This document shows positions 13,831-21,908 of a DNA stretch of 24,329 nucleotides, one piece after another; the stretch's first letter is position 1; every line of letters begins with the position of its first letter. The translations under genes were made by a program, and so were the position numbers. Source of the DNA: an uncultured Alistipes sp. (lineage in GTDB: Bacteria > Bacteroidota > Bacteroidia > Bacteroidales > Rikenellaceae); contig CAMWYI010000006.1 of the NCBI GenBank assembly GCA_947178455.1, positions 1 through 24,329 on the forward strand. Reading direction: 5' to 3'. The notes below the pieces were generated by a model, which did not search any database, was not told the DNA's origin, and worked only from the letters and a program-made list of their open reading frames with translations.

Positions 13831-14736
13831 ATGATGTACGCGAAACCCTTTATAAAGTGGGCAGGAGGAAAGACTCAATTATTGCCTGAAATAAGCCGGA
13901 AAATACCGTCTGATTTTTCAGGCAAACGTACTATAACCTACATTGAACCATTCGTCGGCGGAGGAGCGGTTCTGTTTTGGATGCTACAAACGCATCCAGC
14001 TATCAAACGAGCCGTTATAAACGACAACAACCCCGATTTAATCAATACCTACAGAATCGTAAAACAACACCCTGATGATTTAATTGTCGCATTGAGATTG
14101 TTGCAAAACGAATACCTCCATTTAGACACGGAAAATCGAGAACGATACTATCTGGAAAAAAGAAATTTGTTCAATTTACGAACTTCGCCAAAATTAGATG
14201 CAGCTGCATTGTTCCTGTTTCTAAATAAAACAAGTTTCAACGGTTTGTATCGAGTAAACTCAAAGGGACAGTTCAATGTACCCCACGGCCGGTATTCCAA
14301 TCCGAAAATTTGCAACGAAGAGCTTATCCGAAAAGATTCCGAATTGTTGCAAAATGTTGAAATTTTATGCGGGGATTTTACCGAAACACTGACAATCGCT
14401 GATTCCGATTCGCTTTTTTATTTGGATCCGCCGTATAAACCCTTGAGTAAGACATCTTCTTTCAATTCTTACACAAAAGAAGGATTCAATGATATGGATC
14501 AAATTCGGTTACGCGATTTCTGTAATGAAATAACCCGAAAAGGGAGCAAATTCATTTTAAGCAATTCCGATGTTCGCGGATTGAATCCCGCCAATGATTT
14601 TTTCGATGAACTATACGCCAAATACGACGTTTCCAGAATTTTAGCTACACGAATTATCAATGCGGATGCCAATAAGAGAGGTAAACTGACCGAACTGTTA
14701 ATCACTAATATCCAAAATCATGAATCGCGATTTTAA
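13831..14736 (+). CDS. dpnM: Dam-type adenine methylase of a DpnII-like system (GATC)
   Basis: D12-class N6-adenine DNA methyltransferase, 301 residues, predicted to protect GATC sites. Visible motifs in order: the SAM-contacting PFIKWAGGKTQLLPEI (6-21), motif I YIEPFVGGGAVLFW (37-50) and the catalytic DPPY (199-202). A double Met start occurs (13831 or 13834); the first is used. The GATC specificity is inferred from the DpnII-type nuclease next door. The gene starts five bases after the murA stop and overlaps the nuclease gene by 17 bases. Base use is much more AT-rich than in murA, which suggests acquisition by transfer. Expression may depend on read-through from murA. Confidence 0.9.
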   Translation: MMYAKPFIKWAGGKTQLLPEISRKIPSDFSGKRTITYIEPFVGGGAVLFWMLQTHPAIKRAVINDNNPDLINTYRIVKQHPDDLIVALRLLQNEYLHLDTENRERYYLEKRNLFNLRTSPKLDAAALFLFLNKTSFNGLYRVNSKGQFNVPHGRYSNPKICNEELIRKDSELLQNVEILCGDFTETLTIADSDSLFYLDPPYKPLSKTSSFNSYTKEGFNDMDQIRLRDFCNEITRKGSKFILSNSDVRGLNPANDFFDELYAKYDVSRILATRIINADANKRGKLTELLITNIQNHESRF

Positions 14737-15583
14737 TACATGGTTAAACTCCTTTCGCGATAATATCGCGGATTACGCATATTACGTCGACTTTGAAAAA
14801 GTATATCGGAATACCGATACGTTCAAAATCGAACTGAATATACTGAACTCCCTAATAGGCTCAAAAGACATCGAGCACGATTTTCTCCGGCTGGTAGACC
14901 AATATCCGCAGATAATAAAATGTATCCCCGTTCTATTGGCCAAACGAAGCAACGAAATCCAAGTAACCGACGAAACGGGAGTACATCATTACAATTTCCA
15001 TAAAATGAACCATACCCCGAAACAGTATTGTCTTTTCATGGAAAAAACCGGTTTGTTCGACCTTATCGGCAATCATATCATCAACAATCTGGTGGATTAT
15101 GTAAGCGGAGTGGAAGTCGGACTGGATTCCAACGCCCGTAAAAATCGAGGAGGTCATTTGATGGAGAATCTGGTCGAACAATATATCGTCAAAGAGGGTT
15201 TTGTCAAGGGAGTATCCTATTTCAAAGAAATGACCCTATCCGAAATAGAAAGGAAATGGCATGTGGATCTGTCCGCCATATCCAACAATGGCAAAGCAGA
15301 AAAACGATTCGATTTCGTGATAAAAACGGACAATCAGATTTACGGTATCGAAACGAATTTTTATACCAGCTCCGGCTCAAAATTGAATGAGACAGCCAGA
15401 AGCTACAAAACAATAGCATTGGAAGCAGCAGGCCTCGACTATTTCACGTTCGTATGGTTTACGGATGGACTTGGTTGGAAGAATGCGAAACGCAATCTGG
15501 AAGAAACGTTCGATGTACTCGATACCTTGTTCAATATCAAAGACATGGAAAACGGCGTTATCCGAAATTTGTTCATCCGATAA
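14720..15583 (+). CDS. dpnB: DpnII-type type II restriction endonuclease
   Basis: Predicted nuclease cutting unmethylated GATC, 287 residues, close to the family size of about 288. The family hallmark GLDSNARKNRGGHLMENLVE (134-153) is intact. A PD-(D/E)xK-like catalytic core is seen at RFDFVIK (Asp198) and YGIETNFY (Glu211, with Asn213 in the lysine position), followed by SGSKLNETARSYK. No truncation or frameshift is seen, so it should be active. Its ATG lies inside the end of the methylase gene (17-base overlap), which favours making methylase first. The order methylase-nuclease-second methylase differs from the pneumococcal dpnM-dpnA-dpnB order. Confidence 0.92.
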   Translation: MNRDFNTWLNSFRDNIADYAYYVDFEKVYRNTDTFKIELNILNSLIGSKDIEHDFLRLVDQYPQIIKCIPVLLAKRSNEIQVTDETGVHHYNFHKMNHTPKQYCLFMEKTGLFDLIGNHIINNLVDYVSGVEVGLDSNARKNRGGHLMENLVEQYIVKEGFVKGVSYFKEMTLSEIERKWHVDLSAISNNGKAEKRFDFVIKTDNQIYGIETNFYTSSGSKLNETARSYKTIALEAAGLDYFTFVWFTDGLGWKNAKRNLEETFDVLDTLFNIKDMENGVIRNLFIR

Positions 15584-15587
15584 TCCC

Positions 15588-16412
15588 ATGCTCCCTTTTT
15601 ATAAATCGAAAGACAAAAAATTCACCTTGTTGCTCGGCGATTGCATCGAAACGATGGACCGATTCGACTACGAATTCGATATGATTTTCGCCGATCCTCC
15701 TTACTTTTTGTCCAACGACGGGATAACCGTATATGCAGGCAAAGTCACTTCGGTAAACAAAGGCGAGTGGGACCGATCCCATGGGGCTAAACAGGATTTT
15801 GCATTCAATCGCGAATGGTTGAAACGATGTCGCGAAAAATTGAAACCGAACGGAACTATTTGGGTAAGCGGCACATACCACAACATATTTTCAATCGCTC
15901 AAATATTGAATGAACTGAACTTCAAAATTCTAAACTGCGTAACATGGGCGAAAACCAATCCTCCGCCCAATTTGACCTGCCGGTATTTTACCCATTCATC
16001 GGAATTCATCTTATGGGCGCGTAAAGAAAAAAAGAAATTGCACTATTTCAATTACGATTTGATGAAAACAATGAATGGAGGGAAGCAAATGCGTGATGTT
16101 TGGACGTTGCCAGCAATCGCGCCGTGGGAAAAAACCTGCGGTAAACACCCTACTCAAAAACCGTTATGCCTTTTATCCCGAATCATTTTATCGTGTACAA
16201 AAGAAAACGGATGGATTTTGGATCCTTTCGCAGGAAGCAGCACTACGGGCATCGCTGCCAATTTATTGGAGCGGAATTTTCTCGGGATAGATAACAACGA
16301 AACATATTTGGCATTGAGCCGTTCGAGAAAGCTCGAAATCGAGCAACTTTCAAAATACGGAGAGTTAAAAAACAAAGTATATCGGCAACTATTGCAGTCG
16401 CCCTTTAATTAA
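15588..16412 (+). CDS. dpnA: DpnA-like second adenine methylase
   Basis: N6-adenine/N4-cytosine-type (beta-class) DNA methyltransferase, 274 residues. Motif order is catalytic DPPY (36-39) near the N-terminus, then HPTQKP and the SAM-binding DPFAGSSTTGIA near the C-terminus. In pneumococcus DpnA methylates GATC on single-stranded DNA and protects incoming transforming DNA; the same role here is inferred from family and context. The start ATG is four bases after the nuclease stop. The longer frame from 15465 overlaps the nuclease and is not needed. It ends six bases before the thymidine kinase ATG. Confidence 0.9.
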   Translation: MLPFYKSKDKKFTLLLGDCIETMDRFDYEFDMIFADPPYFLSNDGITVYAGKVTSVNKGEWDRSHGAKQDFAFNREWLKRCREKLKPNGTIWVSGTYHNIFSIAQILNELNFKILNCVTWAKTNPPPNLTCRYFTHSSEFILWARKEKKKLHYFNYDLMKTMNGGKQMRDVWTLPAIAPWEKTCGKHPTQKPLCLLSRIILSCTKENGWILDPFAGSSTTGIAANLLERNFLGIDNNETYLALSRSRKLEIEQLSKYGELKNKVYRQLLQSPFN

Positions 16413-16418
16413 AGAAGT

Positions 16419-17003
16419 ATGTTTTTGGAAAATGCCAGCCGCAAAGGTTGGATCGAAGTCGTTTGCGGGTCGATGTTTTCGGGCAAGACCGAGGAGCTGA
16501 TCCGCCGCCTGAAACGGGCCCAGTTCGCCCACCAGCGGGTCGAGATTTTCAAACCGCGCATCGACGTGCGTTACTCCGAAGAGGACGTCGTTTCGCACGA
16601 CGCCAACGCATTCCGTTCGACGCCGGTCGATTCGCCGCAGAACATCCTGCTGTTGTCGTCCGACGTGGATGTCGTCGGCATCGACGAAGCGCAGTTCTTC
16701 GACGACAGTTTGGTCGACGTCTGCCGACAGCTGGCCAACAACGGAATCCGCGTCATCGTGGCGGGGTTGGATATGGACTATTTGGGCAATCCGTTCGGCC
16801 CGATGCCCGCGCTGATGGCTACGGCCGAATACGTCACGAAAGTACACGCCATTTGCGTCCGCTGCGGCAACTTGGCCCACCACTCGCACCGGCTGACCTC
16901 CGACGAAAAACAGGTGCTGCTCGGTGCGCAGGACAGCTACGAACCGATTTGCCGACATTGTTTCAATCATTGTCAAAACTCGAAATCTCACGAAGGGAAA
17001 TGA
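16419..17003 (+). CDS. tdk: Thymidine kinase (type II)
   Basis: Phosphorylates thymidine to dTMP with ATP in the pyrimidine salvage pathway. The 194 residues carry a P-loop GSMFSGKT (17-24), a Walker B/catalytic region VVGIDEAQFF with Glu90, the substrate-binding lasso region near YVTKVHAIC, and four zinc cysteines in two pairs (146/149 and 178/181). Base composition returns to the GC-rich pattern of murA right at the start codon. It was therefore probably murA's direct neighbour before the restriction cassette arrived. Confidence 0.95.
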   Translation: MFLENASRKGWIEVVCGSMFSGKTEELIRRLKRAQFAHQRVEIFKPRIDVRYSEEDVVSHDANAFRSTPVDSPQNILLLSSDVDVVGIDEAQFFDDSLVDVCRQLANNGIRVIVAGLDMDYLGNPFGPMPALMATAEYVTKVHAICVRCGNLAHHSHRLTSDEKQVLLGAQDSYEPICRHCFNHCQNSKSHEGK

Positions 17004-17084
17004 CCGACGGGGTCGGCAAAGCGGCAAAACGCGAATCGTCGGCCGGCCGAAAAACGCCGCAGGCACTGCCCCTCCCAAAAAATA

Positions 17085-17103
17085 CGCACATATACTATAT
17101 GCG
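17085..17103. promoter_or_regulatory. Inverted repeat upstream of the response regulator, candidate operator
   Basis: CGCACATATA and TATATGCG form an imperfect inverted repeat across a single C, about 20 bases upstream of the -7 box. It could be a binding site for the regulator itself. Confidence 0.3.
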
Positions 17104-17120
17104 AAGTAGCGGCGGTGTAG

Positions 17121-17128
17121 TAATTTTG
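17121..17128 (+). promoter_or_regulatory. Promoter -7 box for the response regulator
   Basis: TAATTTTG matches TAnnTTTG, 27 bases before the ATG at 17155. No TTTG lies at the right distance upstream, so an activator may be needed. Confidence 0.45.
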
Positions 17129-17154
17129 TAGGGTCAGGATTGAAAACAGAACGC

Positions 17155-17793
17155 ATGGACTACCGGATTGCATTGGTCGACGACCATACGTTGTTCCGCA
17201 ACGGCTTGCGCGGCTTGCTGGAACACCGCACGGGGTATCGTGTGGTCGGCGAAGCGGGCGGCGGCGAGGAGTTTCTGACGTTGCTCGACGACGGGCTCGA
17301 AGCCGACGTCGTATTCATGGACTTCGCCATGACGGGCATCGACGGCGCGCAAACCACCGAACAGGCGCTGGCCAAACGGCCCGACCTGAAAATCATCACG
17401 CTGTCGATGTACGGCGAGGAGAGTTATTACACGCGCATGGTCGAGGCCGGTGCGCGCGGGTTCTTATTAAAAGATTCGGATATAAGCGATGTCGTCGAGG
17501 CGGTCGAAACGGTCGCGGCGGGCGGTACCTATTTCAGTCCGCAGCTGCTGTCGTCGCTCGCGGGCCGCATGCGCACGCGCGAGGCGGTGAACGACGAGCC
17601 CCTTTCGTCGCGCGAACGCGAAATACTGGTCGCCGTGTGTCGGGGGCTGTCGAATCAGGAAATCGCCGACGAACTTTTTATCTCGAAACGCACGGTCGAC
17701 AAGCACCGCGCCAACATTTTGGAAAAAACCGGTTGCAAGAATACCGCCTCGCTGGTGGTCTATGCCATCCGCAACCGCATTGTGGAAATCTGA
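17155..17793 (+). CDS. NarL/FixJ-type response regulator
   Basis: Transcription regulator of a two-component system, 212 residues. The receiver domain (about 1-120) has the acidic pair Asp9-Asp10, phosphoacceptor Asp56 in VVFMDFAMTGIDG, the switch residue region ITLSMYG and the conserved lysine in FLLKDSD. The LuxR-type DNA-binding domain (about 145-212) has LSSREREILVAVCRGLSNQE and ISKRTVDKHRANI. The ATG at 17155 is preferred over the upstream TTG at 17140. No histidine kinase gene is adjacent, so the partner and signal are unknown. Confidence 0.92.
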   Translation: MDYRIALVDDHTLFRNGLRGLLEHRTGYRVVGEAGGGEEFLTLLDDGLEADVVFMDFAMTGIDGAQTTEQALAKRPDLKIITLSMYGEESYYTRMVEAGARGFLLKDSDISDVVEAVETVAAGGTYFSPQLLSSLAGRMRTREAVNDEPLSSREREILVAVCRGLSNQEIADELFISKRTVDKHRANILEKTGCKNTASLVVYAIRNRIVEI

Positions 17794-17838
17794 CGGTCGC
17801 CTCCCTGCACTCTCCTTATTACATACAAAAAAAGACAA

Positions 17839-17878
17839 ACTTGGGCAAAGCATGAAAAATAAACCGCTCGACCCAAGT
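17839..17878 (-). terminator. Possible terminator facing the minus-strand small gene
   Basis: ACTTGGG (17839-17845) and CCCAAGT (17872-17878) pair across a 26-base loop. On the minus strand the stem is followed by TTGTCTTTTTTTG, a good T-run. Confidence 0.45.
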
Positions 17879-17904
17879 CTACCTGTTATTTATTTAAGAA
17901 TTAT

Positions 17905-18183
17905 TTATATTTCAACATCTGGGCATTCTGCTATTGTTATTGTTTCTTCGGGACAGGTTGAATGAATAAACTTTATAATATCTTCGTCTGTAACAATTTT
18001 AGAGTTTTGAACTGGACTATACGCTGTCCAAATATCACAAACCCAATATCCTGCATTAACATTAATGTTTGGTTTATAACATCTTATAGATCTACCGTCA
18101 ATTGTCTTTGTAAAAACACCCTTTTCGGTTTCATATTCAAAACCTTCATTTAATAAGAATTCGGCAGACAATGCTTTTTCCAT
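17905..18183 (-). CDS. Hypothetical 92-residue protein
   Basis: A small, acidic, apparently cytoplasmic protein with no signal peptide, membrane segment or motif that I recognise. It has a high share of Glu, Ile and Thr, an N-terminal helical stretch (KALSAEFLLNEGFEYE) and a beta-rich middle (GVFTKTIDGRSIRCYK). AT-rich base use matches the neighbouring accessory region rather than the core genes. The ATG follows an A-rich leader; no strong promoter is visible. A hairpin with a T-run on the minus strand lies just downstream. That it is a gene rests on length, start context and isolation from other frames. Confidence 0.5.
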   Translation of the reverse strand: MEKALSAEFLLNEGFEYETEKGVFTKTIDGRSIRCYKPNINVNAGYWVCDIWTAYSPVQNSKIVTDEDIIKFIHSTCPEETITIAECPDVEI

Positions 18184-18197
18184 ATTTTTTACTTTTT

Positions 18198-18247
18198 AAT
18201 CTCTCCTGCCATGACGAAACACGACAGGAGAGAGATTTTATAAATTA
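18198..18247. terminator. Hairpin between the barrel-like genes and the small gene
   Basis: TCTCTCCTG pairs with CAGGAGAGA across about 26 bases, followed on the plus strand by GATTTTAT. It probably separates the barrel-like gene pair from the small gene below. Confidence 0.4.
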
Positions 18248-18310
18248 TTATTATTCATCCAAAAAGGATAAATTTCCATAACACAATAATTTTTTCATAC
18301 AAAATCAGAC

Positions 18311-18967
18311 TTATAATCTGATGCCAATTTTGAACGTAATCGCACCTATATTAAGCGTATCGTAAACCCTTTGATACGTATAGCCGAAGCCAATATCCAG
18401 TTTCTTGTAATTCACGCCGATAGAAGGTGAAAAATAAAGTCCTTCAATGTTGCAGACACTATAACCGAAACGAAAATTCAAAAAAGGTTTTACTTCGCTT
18501 TTCGTGAAATAGCCTCGAAAATCGGCGAAAATCGGCACGCCTAAAACATCTGCCGAATGGTAATAGTCGAATCCGAAACCTGCACCGACATAAAGATAGG
18601 GAATAATGCGGCAACCATACGATGTAGAAAAATTTACTTGACCTGCCCCATAATCGCGGACATTGATAGAATAACCCATATCAATCGAAAGTTCGTAATG
18701 CGGTTGGAACGATGTAGCGGACGGGGATAAGGTTTGTAAGGCAAGGTTTCGTACAAGTGCCTCTTTGGTAACTTTCTCGATTTCGTCGTAGGTGTAGACG
18801 AAAACATTTCCGTCAACGGTCTGAATTTTCAGATTTTGATTCGGAATTTGTTCGGTGATGATTCCGCGAATCATGTTGCCGTTTTTCAAATGCACGACTT
18901 CGATGAATTGAGCCGATGCGATGCTCGTGCAGAAGCACAGAGCAAAAATCAAAAATAGTTTTTTCAT
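18311..18967 (-). CDS. Secreted barrel-like protein, second tandem paralogue
   Basis: A 218-residue protein with a signal peptide (MKKLFLIFALCFCTSIASA, cleavage near AQF). It has a short N-terminal domain (about 22-70) with VHLKNGNMIRGIITEQIPNQ and DGNVFVYTYDEIEKVTKE, a pattern common before barrels in Bacteroidota. The rest has alternating aromatic beta-strands (YLYVGAGFGFDYYHS, FRFGYSVCNIEGLYFSPSIG, LDIGFGYTYQ) ending IGIRL, consistent with a small outer membrane beta-barrel. It is a close paralogue of the gene 12 bases upstream. Function is not known. Confidence 0.75.
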   Translation of the reverse strand: MKKLFLIFALCFCTSIASAQFIEVVHLKNGNMIRGIITEQIPNQNLKIQTVDGNVFVYTYDEIEKVTKEALVRNLALQTLSPSATSFQPHYELSIDMGYSINVRDYGAGQVNFSTSYGCRIIPYLYVGAGFGFDYYHSADVLGVPIFADFRGYFTKSEVKPFLNFRFGYSVCNIEGLYFSPSIGVNYKKLDIGFGYTYQRVYDTLNIGAITFKIGIRL

Positions 18968-18979
18968 AATGAATCAAAA

Positions 18980-19660
18980 TTAGAATCTGATACCGATTTT
19001 GAACGTAATTGCCCCTACATTAATGGTATTGGAATCGTAATAGTAATCATCGACTTTAGCCTTTTGATATGTATAGCCGAGGCCAATATCCAGACTTCTG
19101 TAATTCATGCCGATAGAAGGTGAAAAGTAAAGTCCTTTAATATCGCAGACACTGTAACCGATGCGGAAATTCAAAAAGGGTTTCACTTCGCTTTTCGTGA
19201 AATAGCCTCGAAAATCGGCGAAAATCGGAATACCGAAAACATCTGCCGAATGGTAATAGTCGAATCCAAGACCCGCACCGACATAGAGATAGGGAATGAT
19301 GCGGCAGCCATGCGATGTGGAAAAGTTTACTCGACCTGCCTTATAATCGCTGACATTGATAGAATAACCGATATCGAGCGAACCTTCGTAATGTGGTCGG
19401 GGCGATACAGCAGTCACGGTTGATGTCCGTAAAGCATGATTTCGTACAGGCACTTCTTTCGTGATTTTTTCAATCTCGTCGAACGAATAAACGAACACAT
19501 TTCCGTCGCCCGTCTGAATTTTCAGATTCTGATTAGGGATTTGTTCGATAATGGTGCCGCGAATGATGCTGCCGTTCTTCAAATGAACGGTCTCCGCATA
19601 CTGGGCCGATGCTACACCTGCAAAGCAGCAGAAAACGAAAAGCAAAAACAGCTTTTTCAT
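18980..19660 (-). CDS. Secreted barrel-like protein, first tandem paralogue
   Basis: The 226 residues start at the ATG at 19658-19660 (signal peptide MKKLFLLFVFCCFAGVASA). The frame runs further upstream, but that extension has no signal peptide logic. Same plan as the downstream paralogue: N-terminal LKNGSIIRGTIIEQIPNQNL domain, then an outer membrane barrel-like part with YLYVGAGLGFDYYHS and PFLNFRIGYSVCDIKGLYFS, ending IGIRF. It carries a few extra residues near the C-terminus (KVDDYYYDSNT). Stretches of DNA between the two genes are nearly identical, pointing to a tandem duplication. Transcription probably starts at the promoter at 19967-19998, leaving a leader of about 300 bases. Confidence 0.75.
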   Translation of the reverse strand: MKKLFLLFVFCCFAGVASAQYAETVHLKNGSIIRGTIIEQIPNQNLKIQTGDGNVFVYSFDEIEKITKEVPVRNHALRTSTVTAVSPRPHYEGSLDIGYSINVSDYKAGRVNFSTSHGCRIIPYLYVGAGLGFDYYHSADVFGIPIFADFRGYFTKSEVKPFLNFRIGYSVCDIKGLYFSPSIGMNYRSLDIGLGYTYQKAKVDDYYYDSNTINVGAITFKIGIRF

Positions 19661-19966
19661 AATAAATAGATGTTTTTTCACCGTATCGACTCCGCTGCGG
19701 TGGGTTAGCAAATGGATTAATTAAAATGAAGAAAGTGTGGAGTCGTCCGTTTATCTGAGTAGAGGTTCTGGAATACCCGCAAACAAATAAACAATACCCC
19801 ACACCGAATAGTTAGAGGTATCAAGAATGATACGAAAACTATAAACGGTGATGAATGTCCTGTACTGCTTATCCTTGTTTGCTTGAAATTTTCCAGATTT
19901 CTACTCAAGGATTAGCGAAACACTTTCACTAAACAATATGTCGCAGTCCGCAACAGAACTGCACGA
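19661..19966 (-). promoter_or_regulatory. Long untranslated leader of the barrel-like gene pair
   Basis: About 300 AT-rich bases between the promoter and the first ATG. A small hairpin GTATCA/TGATAC lies at 19818-19833. No convincing ORF or known riboswitch pattern is seen. It may hold a regulatory RNA element or a decayed gene. 19999-20173, on the other side of the promoter, shows nothing recognisable. Confidence 0.35.
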
Positions 19967-19998
19967 CAAATTTAGGAATTAGTTTCGCAATACGCAAA
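19967..19998 (-). promoter_or_regulatory. Bacteroidota-type promoter for the barrel-like gene pair
   Basis: Minus strand: TTTG (19998-19995), 20 bases, TAAATTTG (19974-19967), an exact consensus match. The nearest downstream gene is about 300 bases away. Confidence 0.65.
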
Positions 19999-20173
19999 CA
20001 CTCGTTGGGGTATTGTCGTCGAAATATGTCATTGCAAAGTTGAGAAAAACAAAATTTTTCTGCAACAGACTTGACACTGGATACCGATTTTTGTTGGTTG
20101 TAACTTGGAGCAGAACGCGATGCGAAAACGCACTCGCAATTTCAGCCATAATACTTCCGACAGAAATCAAAAC

Positions 20174-20210
20174 GAGACCGGCTGCAAAATTGTTTTTTGC
20201 AGCCGGTCTC
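20174..20210 (-). terminator. Strong terminator after tRNA-Thr
   Basis: GAGACCGGCTGCAAAA (20174-20189) pairs perfectly with TTTTGCAGCCGGTCTC (20195-20210). On the minus strand the stem is followed by GTTTTGATTTC. It lies about 25 bases after the tRNA 3' end. Confidence 0.8.
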
Positions 20211-20234
20211 TCTTGACATATTAAGACTCTTTCG

Positions 20235-20306
20235 AGCCGAATCCGAGATTTGAACTCGGGACCCCTTCATTACGAGTGAAGTGCTCTACCGCTGAGCTAA
20301 TTCGGC
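20235..20306 (-). tRNA. tRNA-Thr (anticodon CGT)
   Basis: A 72-base cloverleaf on the minus strand. Acceptor stem GCCGAAT/ATTCGGC, D-arm GCTC...GAGC, anticodon stem CTTCA/TGAAG with loop CTCGTAA (anticodon CGT, reading ACG), T-arm CCGAG-TTCAAAT-CTCGG and discriminator T. No CCA is encoded, as is frequent in this phylum. Its 3' end faces the AT-rich accessory stretch. It is followed by a strong terminator. Confidence 0.95.
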
Positions 20307-20387
20307 CTTGCGAAACCACCGCTCCGTTCTCGGGGACGTACTCGCATACGCCCGCGCCTTGCGACGGTTCCTCCCTTTGCGGGACTG

Positions 20388-20418
20388 CAAATATCCGAAA
20401 AAATTTCTTTTCCCGCAA
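20388..20418 (-). promoter_or_regulatory. Possible promoter for tRNA-Thr
   Basis: Minus strand: TTG (20418-20416), 20 bases, GATATTTG (20395-20388), one base off TAnnTTTG. It is back to back with the cstA promoter. Confidence 0.4.
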
Positions 20419-20422
20419 CAAT

Positions 20423-20456
20423 TTTGCAAAAATTCTCGCTTTTCTTGTTATATTCG
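20423..20456 (+). promoter_or_regulatory. Possible promoter for the CstA-family gene
   Basis: TTTG (20423-20426), 22 bases, TATATTCG (20449-20456), one base off TAnnTTTG. It ends 18 bases before the ATG at 20475, so the leader would be very short. Confidence 0.4.
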
Positions 20457-20474
20457 CACGAAATCCGCATCGCA

Positions 20475-21908
20475 ATGATTACTTTCTGCATTTGTCTGGT
20501 GCTGCTCATCACCGCTTATTTCACCTACGGCCGCTATCTCGAACGGCTCGCCGGCGCCGATGCCGCGACCCCGACGCCCTGCCACCGCTTGGCCGACGGC
20601 GTGGATTACGTCCGGCTTCCCCGCTGGCGCACCTTTCTGATTCAGCTGCTCAACATCGCCGGTACGGGCCCGATTTTCGGCGCCATACTGGGGGCCTGCT
20701 TCGGGCCGGTCGCTTTTCTGTGGATTACGTTCGGCGGCATCTTCATGGGGGCCATGCACGACTATCTGTCGGGCATGATGCTCGTGCGCAACGACGGATT
20801 GAGCATCCCCGAAGTCATCGGACGCTATCTCGGCAACGGCATGCGCCAGTTCATGCGCATTTTCTCGGTCTTGCTGCTCGTGCTCGTCGGGGCCGTCTTT
20901 GTGTTGAGCCCCGCCCAGCTGCTCACGACGCTGGCGCCCGAAATATCGGTGCCGACGTGGGTATGGATTATTTTGGCCTACTATTTCGTGGCGACGCTGC
21001 TGCCTATCGACCGCATCATCGGACGAATCTATCCGATATTCGGCATCGCCCTCATCGTCATGGCGCTGGGACTGCTCGGCGCACTCGTGTTCGGCCACTG
21101 GCAAATACCGGAACTCACCCCCGCGACCTTCAAAAACTTCCAGCTCGACCCGCACCGGCTGCCTGTCGTGCCGACCTTGTTCATCACCATCGCCTGCGGG
21201 GCGATTTCGGGATTCCACGCCACGCAATCGCCTCTCATGGCGCGCTGCGTAGGCAACGAACGCGAATGCCGCAGCGTGTTCTACGGCGCGATGATTTCCG
21301 AATCTATCATCGCGCTGATTTGGGCGGCCGTCGCCATGGCTTTCTTCGGCGGGCCTGCGGGCCTTTCCGCCACGATGGGCCAAGCGGGCCACGACCCCGC
21401 ATGGGTGGTCAACACCGTATCGAACGGCACGCTGGGACTTTTCGGCGGCATTTTGGCCCTGTTGGGCGTCGTCGCGGCTCCGATTACGTCGGGCGACACG
21501 GCCTTCCGGTCGGCGCGGCTCATCATCGCCGACATGCTCCGCATCGACCAGCGCAGCGAACTCAAACGCTTCGCTATCTGCATCCCGTTGTTCATCGCGG
21601 GTTACGCCATTACGCAGCTGCCGTTCGGCATCGTATGGCGTTATTTCGCATGGACGAACCAGACGCTGGCCACCGTCGTGCTGTGGGCCGTCGTCGTATG
21701 GCTGTGCCAACGGCGCGCCAACCGCTGGGTGGCGCTCATTCCGGCTGTGCTGATGACCTATGTCTGCACGTCGTTCGTCTTCGTCTCCGACCAGTTTTTC
21801 GGCATGACCGACCGCGCGACGGCCTATGGGCTGGCATTTTTCGCAACGGCCGCAATATCCCTAACCCTCTTAATAAGCATGCGAGGCGATGCAAAAAACC
21901 GCTCTTAA
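20475..21908 (+). CDS. cstA: CstA-family transporter (carbon starvation protein / pyruvate-type permease)
   Basis: Multi-spanning inner-membrane protein of the CstA family, whose characterised members import pyruvate or peptides during carbon limitation. The 477 residues start at the ATG of MITFCICLVLL. About a dozen hydrophobic helices are seen. Family features include QLLNIAGTGPIFGAILGACF (about 57-76), GGIFMGAMHDYLSGMM (about 88-103), GAISGFHATQSPLMAR (about 238-253) and APITSGDTAFRSARLI (about 335-350). It is shorter than the roughly 700-residue E. coli CstA, as usual for the compact Bacteroidota form. The substrate is not shown. The next gene overlaps its 3' end by 20 bases. Confidence 0.9.
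   Translation: MITFCICLVLLITAYFTYGRYLERLAGADAATPTPCHRLADGVDYVRLPRWRTFLIQLLNIAGTGPIFGAILGACFGPVAFLWITFGGIFMGAMHDYLSGMMLVRNDGLSIPEVIGRYLGNGMRQFMRIFSVLLLVLVGAVFVLSPAQLLTTLAPEISVPTWVWIILAYYFVATLLPIDRIIGRIYPIFGIALIVMALGLLGALVFGHWQIPELTPATFKNFQLDPHRLPVVPTLFITIACGAISGFHATQSPLMARCVGNERECRSVFYGAMISESIIALIWAAVAMAFFGGPAGLSATMGQAGHDPAWVVNTVSNGTLGLFGGILALLGVVAAPITSGDTAFRSARLIIADMLRIDQRSELKRFAICIPLFIAGYAITQLPFGIVWRYFAWTNQTLATVVLWAVVVWLCQRRANRWVALIPAVLMTYVCTSFVFVSDQFFGMTDRATAYGLAFFATAAISLTLLISMRGDAKNRS

Noticed and set aside
19717..19908. 63-codon minus-strand frame with a hydrophobic stretch in the leader of the barrel genes
   Set aside because: It has no ATG start, no ribosome-binding context and no recognisable features, so it is treated as leader.
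20013..20216. 67-codon plus-strand frame
   Set aside because: It runs into the tRNA terminator hairpin and shows no family features or promoter.
17794..20306. Attachment-site duplication of the tRNA-Thr 3' end
   Set aside because: I searched by eye for the T-arm and acceptor sequence elsewhere in the AT-rich stretch and found none.
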